Shown in pieces: positions 17,275 to 24,781 of a DNA stretch of 64,000 bases. The notes under the pieces were generated by a model. The model was given only the letters and a program-made list of their open reading frames with translations. It was not told the DNA's origin and ran no database searches. Position numbers and translations under genes: made by a program. Location of the stretch: NCBI RefSeq assembly GCF_000372745.1, contig NZ_KB889668.1, positions 62,204 to 126,203 on the forward strand. Reading direction: 5' to 3'. Source of the stretch: Embleya scabrispora DSM 41855 (GTDB taxonomy: Bacteria > Actinomycetota > Actinomycetes > Streptomycetales > Streptomycetaceae). Every line of letters begins with the position of its first letter. Positions within the stretch are counted from its first letter, which is position 1.

Positions 17275-17793
17275 TCAGGGCAGTTGCTTGTAGTAGAAGC
17301 TGCAGTCCCGAAGTGCGCCGGCGGGGTCGGCCGCGTATCGGGGGACCACGCCGTAGCGGGTCCAGCCGGCCGCGCGATAGAGGTGGTCCGCGCTGCTCTC
17401 GGTCTCGGTGTCGAGCAGCAGGAGGGTGGCGCCCGCCCGGGCGGCGGCCCGTTCGGCGGTGGCGAGCAGGGTACGGCCCAGGCCGTGGCCGCGGGCGTCG
17501 CGGTGCACCATGAGCTTGACCACCTCGGCGCGGTGCCGGCCGTTCGGCTTGCGCTCCAAGGCCAGGCTCACGGTGCCGGCGACGCCCTCCGCGCCTCGGG
17601 TGATCCAGACGTGCAGGCTGCCGTCGGCGACGGCCGATTCCCGTTCGCGCCACCAACTCGCCGCCGCGGTCGTGTCGAAGGGTGCGACGAAGCCGAGCGA
17701 GGAGCCGTCCGCGACGACGTCCGCGAGGAGGTCGGCCAGGCCCTGCACGCTGCTTCGGAAGTCGTCGGGGCTCAGCCGGGTGATGGTGTGCAT
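17275..17793 (-). CDS. GNAT-family N-acetyltransferase
   Basis: 172 aa. Motif A, the acetyl-CoA pyrophosphate-binding loop, is VHRDARGHGLGRTLLATAER (R-x-x-G-x-G/A); motif B continues as LLLDTETESSADHLYRAAGW. ATG 17793 has AAGGAG just upstream. It lies 66 bases downstream of the XRE-cupin regulator on the same strand, so the pair is probably one operon. Such pairs commonly modify and sense a small molecule together, but the acceptor substrate is unknown. Confidence 0.9.
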   Translation of the reverse strand: MHTITRLSPDDFRSSVQGLADLLADVVADGSSLGFVAPFDTTAAASWWRERESAVADGSLHVWITRGAEGVAGTVSLALERKPNGRHRAEVVKLMVHRDARGHGLGRTLLATAERAAARAGATLLLLDTETESSADHLYRAAGWTRYGVVPRYAADPAGALRDCSFYYKQLP

Positions 17794-17859
17794 CGAGGTC
17801 TCCTTGTGCGGGGGTCGATCGGGGGCATGGCTACGACAAGGGCGGGTCGAAGGGCTCGG

Positions 17860-18459
17860 CTACGGCAGGACGATCAGGAGGGCATAGCGGACCGGATCCG
17901 GGCCGGGACAGCAGAAACGCGAACGGCCCCACAGTCGAAAGCGCAGACAGTCCCCGGCGCGCACCTCGTGCACGTGACCGCCCGCGGTCACCTCCAGGAC
18001 ACCCTCCAGCACCCAGATGTGCTGCTCCAGCCCAGGCACGGGCGGCCCGTCGTAGGCGATGTCCGCGCCGGCCCGCAACACGCCCTCGACCACCTCGCCG
18101 CGCAGACCCGGGTGCGGCGGCGACACCGATCGCCGGGTGAAGCCCGAGGCCCGGTCCGTCCACACCTCCTGCCGCCGGCCCCGCACCAGTTGCGGCGGCT
18201 CCGACTCCACCTCGGCGAGCAGCTGCGACATGGTCCGTCCGTACACCGCGCACAACCGGCCGAGCAGGGACGCCGTCGGGCTGATCTCGCCCCGCTCCAA
18301 CCGGGACAGCGTGGATCGACTCACCTCCGCGCGGCGCGCCAACTCGTCCAACGACCACCCGCGCTCGCCCCGAAGCTCGGACAGCCGTACGGCCAGCCGA
18401 GCCTCCAGCTCCTCTGGAGTACGGCCCCCGGGTGCTGCCTCACTCCCAGTGCTTCTCAT
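17860..18459 (-). CDS. XRE-cupin transcriptional regulator
   Basis: 199 aa. An XRE helix-turn-helix lies at about 20-75 (WSLDELARRAEVSRSTLSRL, ERGEISPTASLLGRL). A C-terminal cupin sensor domain at about 115-195 has the barrel motif EQHIWVLEGVLEVTAGG followed by VRAGDCLRF. Regulators of this architecture usually bind a small acid or amine in the cupin and control a neighbouring enzyme, here the GNAT gene. The start codon lies inside a 31-base imperfect palindrome, pointing to autoregulation. Confidence 0.92.
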   Translation of the reverse strand: MRSTGSEAAPGGRTPEELEARLAVRLSELRGERGWSLDELARRAEVSRSTLSRLERGEISPTASLLGRLCAVYGRTMSQLLAEVESEPPQLVRGRRQEVWTDRASGFTRRSVSPPHPGLRGEVVEGVLRAGADIAYDGPPVPGLEQHIWVLEGVLEVTAGGHVHEVRAGDCLRFRLWGRSRFCCPGPDPVRYALLIVLP

Positions 18460-18485
18460 ATCGGAGACGATATCCCGAATATGAG
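18455..18485 (-). promoter_or_regulatory. 31-bp palindromic operator over the XRE-cupin start codon
   Basis: The outer arms CTCATAT (18455-18461) and ATATGAG (18479-18485) are perfect inverted repeats. Within it ATATCG/CGATAT (18458-18463 and 18468-18473) form a second perfect repeat. The ATG at 18459-18457 is part of the site, so binding would occlude translation start and probably the transcription start too. Confidence 0.6.
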
Positions 18486-18535
18486 ACGCGGCGCATGGGG
18501 GTACCGCGCTCCCTCCGTGCCGGACGGAGTCGGGG

Positions 18536-20110
18536 TCAGCGGCCCCGGTGTCGGCCCCGGGCGGCGGGCACCGGGACCGGGGCGGGCCCGCCCTTCGCGG
18601 GCTCGCCTCGTGCGGGCTTGCCGTGGTCGGCCGCCGCCAGGATCGCCGCCAGGCCGGTGGTCACCGGGACCGAGGCGACCAAGCCGATGCTGCCCACCAG
18701 GGTGCGGGCGATCTCCTCGGCGACGATCTCGCTGGTGGCCACGTCCAGGACGTCTCGACGGGCGATGGAGAACAGCAGCATCAGTGGCAACGCCGCGCCC
18801 GCGTAGGCCAGTACGAGGGTGTTGACCGTGGACGCGATGTGGTCGCGGCCGATCCGGATGCCGGCCTGGTACAACCGACGGGCCGTCATGGTCGGGTCGG
18901 CCTGCTTGAGTTCCCACACCGCCGAGGTCTGGGTGACGGTCACGTCGTCGAGCACGCCCAGCGATCCGATGATGAACCCGGCCAACAGCAGGCCGTGCAA
19001 CTCGATGTCCGGATACAGCACATGGACCAGGCCGGTCTCGTCGGAGGTGTTGCCGGTCAGGTGCGCCCACCCGATGAACAGCGAACCCAACACCCCGATC
19101 AGGGACAACGACACGAGCGTGCCGACCACGGCGACCGAGGTGCGCGTGGACAGGCCGTGGCACAGGTACAGCGCCACGAACATGATCGCGCTGCCGCCGA
19201 CGACCGCGACCAGGAGCGGATCGGAACCGTGCAGGATGGCGGGCAGGATGAAGAACGACAGCACCGCGAAGCTGATCGCGAGCGCGATCAGCGCGGTCAG
19301 CCCGCGCAGTCGACCCACCACGATCACCGCGACCGCGAACAGGCCCGCGAGCAGCAGCATCGGCGGGCCGCGCCGGACGTCGATCACCGAATACCGCAGG
19401 TCCTCCGGCGCGCCGGGGGAGTACGCGAGCACGACCTCCTGCCCGACCGAGAACCGGCGCACTTCACTGGGCCGGACCAACTCGGTGACCCGCCGGCCCT
19501 TGTCGGCGCCCGAGGTGACCTCGATCGTGGCCCTGTGGCAATCGGCGGGCGCCGCCCTCGGAGTGCCCGGCGCGCCCGGGGCGCCGAGTGAGGGCGGAGG
19601 CCAGGGGACACCGCCGGGTTCGTCGGGGTGGGCGGCGGCGCCGTTCGATCCGGGTGGGATGTCGTCGCCGGGTTGCCCGTCCGCGACGGGGGGAGCCGTG
19701 CCGGAGGATCTGTTCGTGCCCGAGGGCCCGCTCGTGTCCGGTGGGCCGCCGGCAGCGGGTGCGCCGGTCGGGCCGGCGAAGATCTCGGCGTCGGCTTGCG
19801 CGCACGGCAGTTCCTCGACCTTGGTGACCCGTCCGTTCCGGGTCTCCTGGTCGAAGCCGACTCCGGTACGCGGGTGCGCCGGGGTGCCGCCCGGCCACAA
19901 CACCACCAGGCCCACCACCACCGCCGCCGCGAACGGGATCAGGACGGCGGCCACCAGGCGCCGCAGCCGGGCCGACGCGGGCGAGGGCGGTCCGTGCGCG
20001 TGGCCGTGACCGTGTGCGTGGCCGGCCGCGTGGTGTGCGTGGCCCGGCGCGGGACCGGGCGTGCCGGGGGCCTCGTCCGTACCGCCCTGATCCTCCCGTG
20101 TCCTGCCCAT
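18536..20110 (-). CDS. YibE/F-family membrane transport protein with a His-rich N-terminus
   Basis: 524 aa. A cytoplasmic His/Gly-rich segment (GHAHHAAGHAHGHGHAHG, about 23-40) precedes the first helix at 50-70. A large extracellular Pro/Gly-rich domain follows to about 245, then six or seven helices of the YibE/F core, beginning LLLAGLFAVAVIVVGRLRGL. The conserved core blocks GSLGVLDDVTVTQTSAVWEL and VLAYAGAALPLMLLFS are typical of this family, whose function is undefined. The His cluster could bind metal ions. The gene is divergent from an AsnC regulator, and two matching palindromes lie in the shared gap. Confidence 0.85.
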   Translation of the reverse strand: MGRTREDQGGTDEAPGTPGPAPGHAHHAAGHAHGHGHAHGPPSPASARLRRLVAAVLIPFAAAVVVGLVVLWPGGTPAHPRTGVGFDQETRNGRVTKVEELPCAQADAEIFAGPTGAPAAGGPPDTSGPSGTNRSSGTAPPVADGQPGDDIPPGSNGAAAHPDEPGGVPWPPPSLGAPGAPGTPRAAPADCHRATIEVTSGADKGRRVTELVRPSEVRRFSVGQEVVLAYSPGAPEDLRYSVIDVRRGPPMLLLAGLFAVAVIVVGRLRGLTALIALAISFAVLSFFILPAILHGSDPLLVAVVGGSAIMFVALYLCHGLSTRTSVAVVGTLVSLSLIGVLGSLFIGWAHLTGNTSDETGLVHVLYPDIELHGLLLAGFIIGSLGVLDDVTVTQTSAVWELKQADPTMTARRLYQAGIRIGRDHIASTVNTLVLAYAGAALPLMLLFSIARRDVLDVATSEIVAEEIARTLVGSIGLVASVPVTTGLAAILAAADHGKPARGEPAKGGPAPVPVPAARGRHRGR

Positions 20111-20238
20111 GGCCCAGCCCTCCCGATCCGTTCGACGCGTCTGGTGGCGGGATCCCGGCGGAAGCGTATCGGGCCGAGGGCCTCGACCCGCGGGGACTCG
20201 CGGCGATCGGCGCCGGAGCGAGCATTCGGCTCACCGGC

Positions 20239-20251
20239 GCAAGCAACTTGC
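20239..20251. promoter_or_regulatory. Palindrome GCAAG-N3-CTTGC, copy 1 (AsnC/Lrp site candidate)
   Basis: A perfect 5-base-arm palindrome in the gap between the YibE/F gene and the AsnC gene. An identical arm pair recurs 32 bases further on, about three helical turns, so both would face the same side of the DNA. This is the arrangement expected for an octameric or dimer-of-dimers AsnC/Lrp protein. Confidence 0.55.
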
Positions 20252-20270
20252 GGCGAAACGGCCTCAGGCC

Positions 20271-20283
20271 GCAAGATTCTTGC
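20271..20283. promoter_or_regulatory. Palindrome GCAAG-N3-CTTGC, copy 2 (AsnC/Lrp site candidate)
   Basis: Second perfect copy of the site, with different spacer bases, 62 bases before the AsnC start codon. The stretch between the copies also contains a longer inverted repeat (20247-20254 with 20268-20275) made from the facing arms. Confidence 0.55.
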
Positions 20284-20344
20284 CTGCCGGTCAGGTTCGT
20301 GGCCTGACGTTTGCGTGGCAGCGCCGAGGAGTGGAGCGCCGAGC

Positions 20345-20785
20345 ATGGCCGAGATCGACAGCATCGACCACACGATCCTGCGCATGCTGCGCGAGGACGG
20401 ACGGCGGACCTTCTCCGAGATGGCGGGCCAGATCGGCCTGTCCGTGGCGGCGGTCAAGCGCCGGGTGGACCGCCTGCGCGAGGAGGGTGTGATCACCGGC
20501 TTCACCGTCCAGATCGACCACGCCAAACTGGGTTGGGGCGTCGAGGCGTTCACCGAACTGCGCTATCCGGGCAGCATGCCGGTCGGCGAGATCGTCCGCA
20601 CCGCCACGGACACACCCGAGGTACAGGCGGTCTACACGATCGCGGGCGACCCCGACGCCCTCATCCACGTCCGCGTCCGCGACATCACCCACCTCCAGCA
20701 GGTGATCGACCACCTCCGCCGCAGCGGCAACGTCACGGGCACCAAAACCCTCATGGTCCTGGGCTCCTGGACCAAGGAAAGCTGA
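20345..20785 (+). CDS. AsnC/Lrp-family transcriptional regulator
   Basis: 146 aa, typical size. An N-terminal helix-turn-helix (SEMAGQIGLSVAAVKRRVDR) starts after the usual IDSIDHTILRML, and the C-terminal alpha-beta RAM/ligand-binding domain follows (VQAVYTIAGDPDALIHVRVR). The ATG at 20345 is the first Met of the conserved N-terminus. The family senses amino acids, but the effector cannot be told from sequence. It probably regulates itself and the divergent YibE/F gene through the paired GCAAG-N3-CTTGC sites in between. Confidence 0.92.
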   Translation: MAEIDSIDHTILRMLREDGRRTFSEMAGQIGLSVAAVKRRVDRLREEGVITGFTVQIDHAKLGWGVEAFTELRYPGSMPVGEIVRTATDTPEVQAVYTIAGDPDALIHVRVRDITHLQQVIDHLRRSGNVTGTKTLMVLGSWTKES

Positions 20786-20815
20786 GCACCCCCACCTCGG
20801 CTCCCGCGCGGCCGG

Positions 20816-21388
20816 TTAGGGCGTGCCGCCGTCGGTCCTACCGTTCGCCGCGCGCGGCGCGAATGCGAACGAGTCCCGAACGGCCCAGGCGCCGTCGTCG
20901 TCGCCGACCACCAGATCGAGCCGGTCGACCCGCGTGGTCAGCGGCAGCCGGCTCGTCACCTCCCGTGCGAGGGCCCGCAGTTCGTCGGGGCCCTGACCCA
21001 GGGCGACGGTCAGGTGCGGACCGACGTCGTCGGGGTCGTCCAGATACGCGCCGCCGTAGGGGAGGCAGTCCGGCCAGCGGGTGGTCACCGCCTCGATCAG
21101 GCGCAGCACCGGCTCGGCCGGATCGGGAGCCAGCCACAGCCCCCGATGGAATTGGCCGACCCGATCGAAGACCAGGTCCAGCGCGGGTTGTGCGGCGGCG
21201 ATGTCGGCGAGCGCGGCCAGATCCGCGGGGCCGATGTCCGAGGGCGGCAGCCACGGGTAGAGCACCGTGACGTGCGCGGGGATCCCGTCGGCGGTGCGCG
21301 GATCGTAGCGTTCGCGCCAGGGCTCGACGACCTGTTCGACGTCGGGGACCAGCAACACCAGGGCACTCGCCGCGTTCCGTTCGGCCAT
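20816..21388 (-). CDS. 2'-5' RNA ligase-like 2H phosphoesterase
   Basis: 190 aa with the two His-x-Thr-x motifs that define 2H phosphoesterases: HVTVLYPW near residue 40 and HLTVALGQG near 125, separated by the usual distance. The LigT/YjcG group cleaves or joins 2'-5' linkages or opens cyclic phosphates in vitro; the physiological substrate in actinomycetes is not established. ATG 21388 lies at the conserved N-terminus. It is convergent with the AsnC gene (30-base gap). Confidence 0.85.
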   Translation of the reverse strand: MAERNAASALVLLVPDVEQVVEPWRERYDPRTADGIPAHVTVLYPWLPPSDIGPADLAALADIAAAQPALDLVFDRVGQFHRGLWLAPDPAEPVLRLIEAVTTRWPDCLPYGGAYLDDPDDVGPHLTVALGQGPDELRALAREVTSRLPLTTRVDRLDLVVGDDDGAWAVRDSFAFAPRAANGRTDGGTP

Positions 21389-21520
21389 TGTCGCAGTGTA
21401 CGGTCCGCGTCCGGGCATACCGGCGGATCGTCGGATCGCACCCCGGGTGTTTCGCCGGTCGGGCCCGGCGCGGCGTTCGGGTGGGTTCGAGGCGCCCGTT
21501 CCGGGGGCACTCGTCCCGTC

Positions 21521-22057
21521 ATGGCTGTGTTGAGAACCTTCGCGCGTCCCATGCTCGCCTCGATCTATGTGCTCCAGGGCTACGACGCCCTGGTACATCC
21601 CGACCGGGTGGTGCCGGCCGCGGAACCGGTGGTGCGACGCATCGCCCGCTGGGTGCCGGTGGTGCCGGCCGACATTCGCACCGCGGTACGGCTGAACGGC
21701 GGTGTGCAATTGGTCGCCGGCACGCTGCTCGCGGTAGGCCGGGTGCCGCGTCTGGCCGCGCTCGCGATCGCGGCCACGCTGGTTCCGACCACGCTTGCCG
21801 GGCATCGGTTCTGGGCCGCCGAGAACAAGCAGGAACGCGCCGGACAGCGCATCCACTTCCTCAAGAACGTGTCGATGTTCGGCGGCCTGCTGATCGCCGC
21901 CGCGGACACCGGTGGCAAACCCTCACTCGCCTGGCGCACCCGCCATCGGGCCCACACGCTGCACCACGATGCGGCCTGCGCCCGCCGAACCGCCAGGCCG
22001 GCCACGACCTCGACCGGCGCGGCCCACCGGCTCGCGGGCCTGGTGCCCGGCCACTGA
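21521..22057 (+). CDS. DoxX-family membrane protein
   Basis: 178 aa. The N-terminus (ARPMLASIYVLQGYDALVHP) is the first DoxX helix, with G-x-x-x-L-x-H-P at its end. Further helices lie at about 57-75, 78-96 and 120-135 (MFGGLLIAAADTGG). The motif FWAAENKQERAGQRIHFLKN before the last helix is typical of actinobacterial DoxX proteins, which act with thiol/redox systems in mycobacteria. The ATG at 21521 lacks a clear ribosome-binding site. The C-terminal 40 residues are polar and poorly conserved in type. Confidence 0.88.
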   Translation: MAVLRTFARPMLASIYVLQGYDALVHPDRVVPAAEPVVRRIARWVPVVPADIRTAVRLNGGVQLVAGTLLAVGRVPRLAALAIAATLVPTTLAGHRFWAAENKQERAGQRIHFLKNVSMFGGLLIAAADTGGKPSLAWRTRHRAHTLHHDAACARRTARPATTSTGAAHRLAGLVPGH

Positions 22058-22402
22058 CCCGGGTCCACCGCGCCCCCGGCGCGTCGGCGACGCCTCGGCG
22101 GGCGCATCGCGCGGAGGCGTCCGGGACGTCGCCCGGGAACCGATCCCGGTCGGCGACCATCGAAGCGGCGTGACACCGGCGGATGACGGGGACGTCCCCG
22201 AAACGCATCACACCATCGAGGCGGACGGACCGGATCGAGCAGGCCGGTCCGGTCGGCGCCGCCGCGTCACGGTCCGCCTCGTCCCGCGCCGCCTCGTCCC
22301 GCGCCGTTCCGCCCTGGCTCGTCGCGGTCCGCTCGCACCGGTCGGCGCCCGGCGGCCCCGAGATGCCGGCTCCCGGGCCTGCGGAGCGCCTCCCGGCCGC
22401 CG
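22058..22402. other. 345-bp intergenic region between convergent genes, with one 15-bp tandem duplication
   Basis: No gene, promoter or good hairpin is visible. The only structure is a perfect tandem duplication of a 15-base unit at 22276-22290 and 22291-22305 (unit starts GCCTCGTCCC). Confidence 0.6.
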
Positions 22403-24334
22403 TCAGCGCAGGGCGCGGGCGTCGCCTGCGATGAGCCGGGCGCGAGCCTCCGGGATGGTGCGCCCGGCCTGGTTGTCCGCCCACCGGGCGAGCGCGTCGT
22501 ACTGGTCGTGGGCGAGCATCGTGGTGAGCGTGGCGATCGCGTTGCGGTCGGCCGCGGAGGTCAGGATCAGGTGCGCCAGGCCGGTCCTGGACGCGGTGAT
22601 CGTGAAGCCGGCCTCGACCGCCGTGCTGCCGCCCGGGCCCTTGGCCTCGACGCGCAGCGTGTGCGCGCCGAGCGGCAGGGTGCCGGAGTCGATCGGCGTG
22701 CCGGGCGCCAACTCCCGCCCGTCCAGGCTGAGTCGGACCGTGTCGGCGCCGGTGGTGTCGAGCGCGGGTACCGGATTGCTCGCCCGCTCCACCCGGGAGC
22801 CGGCCGCCGGCGCGAGCACCTTGACCGTCGGTGCGGCGGGCGACACGGGCGGGCCGATCTGTCGCCACGCGGCTAGCCAACCGGCCAGCTCGGCGGGGCG
22901 GTTGGTGATGAACGCGTCCACGCCGCCCGCGTCCAGGGTCTTCCAGCCGGCCGCGTCGTCCACCGTCCAGGCCATCACGGCGACGCCGGCCCGATGCAGG
23001 TCGGCGACCACGCCGGGGCGTGTGGCCAGTGCGGCGGCCGAGGGGTTGTAGGCCCTGAGGTCGAGTTGCCGGGCGAGGGCGACCGGGTCCGCGTCCAGGG
23101 TGCTGCGGAGCAGGCCGAGTGGCAGGTCGGGCGCCACTTCGTGGGTGAACACGAGCGCGTCGACCTCGAAGCTTTGCACGAAGACCCGTCCGCTCATCCC
23201 GGTGTCGCGGATGTCCTTGACGATCCGGGCTACCTCGTCGCGAGTGTGCCTGCCCTTGATCTCCAGGAGCAGGTTGCCGCCGCGCGTGCGCAGGTCGTCG
23301 AGTTGGGCGCGCAGCGTGGGCACCCGGGCCCCGGTGTGCAGCGGGGAGAACCACGAACCGGCGTCCAGGCCCGCGAGTTGAGCTGCCGTCAGGTCGCGGA
23401 TGCGGCCCTTGCCGTCGGTGGTCCGGTCGACCGTGTCGTCGTGCAGGATGTGCGGAATGCCGTCCTTGCTGGGCTGGACGTCGTTCTCGATCCAGTCGAC
23501 GCCGGCCCGGCGGGCGGTCTCGTCCGAGATCAGCGTGTTCTCCGGCGCGGCCGAGGACGCGCCCCGGTGCGCGATCACGGCCGGCGGGGTGCCGGGCGCG
23601 CGCAGGAAGGCGTTCGCCTCCGGGGCCAGTTGTGTGATCCTGACGTCGTCGAAGGAGACCCGCGCACCGTTGACGAACAACGCCTGCGCGCCGTCGGCGG
23701 AGCGCTGAACCCGGGTGCTGCGCAGTGCCTCGCGACCGTCCACCACCAGGCGGGCCCGACTTCCGTGCACCTCGACCGCGACCCGGACGTCCCGGCCGGT
23801 CCCGGCAGCGGTCGGCGCCGAGCCGGTGTCGGTCACGTTCCAGGTGTTGGCGGTGGTGCGTTGCGCGAACTCCAGACCGTTGGCCGCCGTGGTACCCGTA
23901 CGCATGGTGGCGATCGACCACGGGGTCGTACCGGCGGCGGGCACGTCGAGGCCGAACGCGGTCCAGCGGGCACCGTCGACGGCACTCTCGAAGCGGACCA
24001 CCGCCTCGAAGCGGAAGTCCTCCAGGTGCCGGCCGAAGGTGATCCGGCTCTGTTGACCGGAGTTCGCCGAGGTGCCGACCAGCCGGCCGTTCTCCACCTG
24101 CCAATCGCCCTCGATGGCCCGCCACCCGTCGGGCAGCGCGGAGCCGGCGAAGTCCTCCGACACCGCCACGTCGCCGGCGGTCGGTGCGGCGGCGGGTTCC
24201 GCGGCCGCGAGCGAGACGTCGATCAGGCCGGCGCCGGCGCCGATGCCGAGCGCGGTGACCAGGGCGGCGGCCCGAAGCCGGGAGCGATGCCGCCGAGGCA
24301 GCCGAAACGGGGACGAAGACGTTTGCGAGAACAT
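22403..24334 (-). CDS. Secreted glycerophosphodiester phosphodiesterase with an extra N-terminal sandwich domain
   Basis: 643 aa. The signal peptide has the hydrophobic core AAALVTALGIGAGAGLIDVS, with cleavage near AAAEP at about 48. Residues about 55-235 form a concanavalin-like domain (DGWRAIEGDWQVENGRLVG) of the kind called DUF1080/LamG-like. The GDPD barrel runs about 248-480: VIAHRGASSAAPENT supplies the catalytic His-Arg and Glu, WIENDVQPSKDG the metal-binding Glu-x-Asp, and HDDTVDRTTDGKG the second His. A small Ig-like domain and a helical tail complete it. It would hydrolyse deacylated phospholipids or teichoic acids outside the cell. The mRNA appears leaderless. Confidence 0.92.
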   Translation of the reverse strand: MFSQTSSSPFRLPRRHRSRLRAAALVTALGIGAGAGLIDVSLAAAEPAAAPTAGDVAVSEDFAGSALPDGWRAIEGDWQVENGRLVGTSANSGQQSRITFGRHLEDFRFEAVVRFESAVDGARWTAFGLDVPAAGTTPWSIATMRTGTTAANGLEFAQRTTANTWNVTDTGSAPTAAGTGRDVRVAVEVHGSRARLVVDGREALRSTRVQRSADGAQALFVNGARVSFDDVRITQLAPEANAFLRAPGTPPAVIAHRGASSAAPENTLISDETARRAGVDWIENDVQPSKDGIPHILHDDTVDRTTDGKGRIRDLTAAQLAGLDAGSWFSPLHTGARVPTLRAQLDDLRTRGGNLLLEIKGRHTRDEVARIVKDIRDTGMSGRVFVQSFEVDALVFTHEVAPDLPLGLLRSTLDADPVALARQLDLRAYNPSAAALATRPGVVADLHRAGVAVMAWTVDDAAGWKTLDAGGVDAFITNRPAELAGWLAAWRQIGPPVSPAAPTVKVLAPAAGSRVERASNPVPALDTTGADTVRLSLDGRELAPGTPIDSGTLPLGAHTLRVEAKGPGGSTAVEAGFTITASRTGLAHLILTSAADRNAIATLTTMLAHDQYDALARWADNQAGRTIPEARARLIAGDARALR

Positions 24335-24347
24335 GATCGAAACGTTA
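24335..24347 (-). promoter_or_regulatory. Leaderless -10 box of the glycerophosphodiesterase gene
   Basis: On the minus strand TAACGT (24347-24342) is followed by seven bases and then the ATG at 24334. This TANNNT-N7-ATG arrangement is characteristic of leaderless actinobacterial transcripts, and no ribosome-binding site precedes the ATG. Confidence 0.45.
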
Positions 24348-24781
24348 GGAAGCCCGAACGAACCCCCGAACACACGACGGCGAAACTCTGCGCAACGATC
24401 GGGTACGCGCGAGCGTCGCGCGTGGGCCTTTCCCCTGCGCGCACGTCGCCGGACGGATAGCCGCGCGGCCCACGGTGCGTATCCGGTTCCGCGATCCGGC
24501 CCGAGCCAAGCGCGGTACAAGCCCGACGCGGTACTCCTTGACCAACGTGACGACGAGTTCGAAGGCCGAAGGGCCCGGTGCGGCCGGCCCGTCGCAACCG
24601 GCCGAGACCCGGAGTCGGCGGCCCGCCGGCCACGACCGTCCGCGACGGCGGCTTTCAGCCAACCCGAAGTAGTGAGGGGAAGATGCTAGGCACAGTCAAC
24701 ACTTTCCTCCACGATCTCCCCGGGAGCACATCGTCTGCGCCGCCGACCACGAATCGGCACCAGGACACCTCAGGAGAGTCG
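24348..24781. other. 434-bp divergent upstream region of the NRPS operon
   Basis: Lies between the glycerophosphodiesterase and NRPS genes and must hold the NRPS promoter. TTGACC at 24537-24542 could be a -35 box, but no convincing -10 follows. An in-frame ATG at 24683, preceded by GAGGGGA, is an alternative NRPS start. No other gene or repeat was seen. Confidence 0.4.

Noticed and set aside
24683-24781. NRPS start at ATG 24683
   Set aside because: The 33-residue extension has no A-domain similarity and its ribosome-binding site is too close to the ATG; 24782 has AGGAG at proper spacing. Kept only as an alternative.
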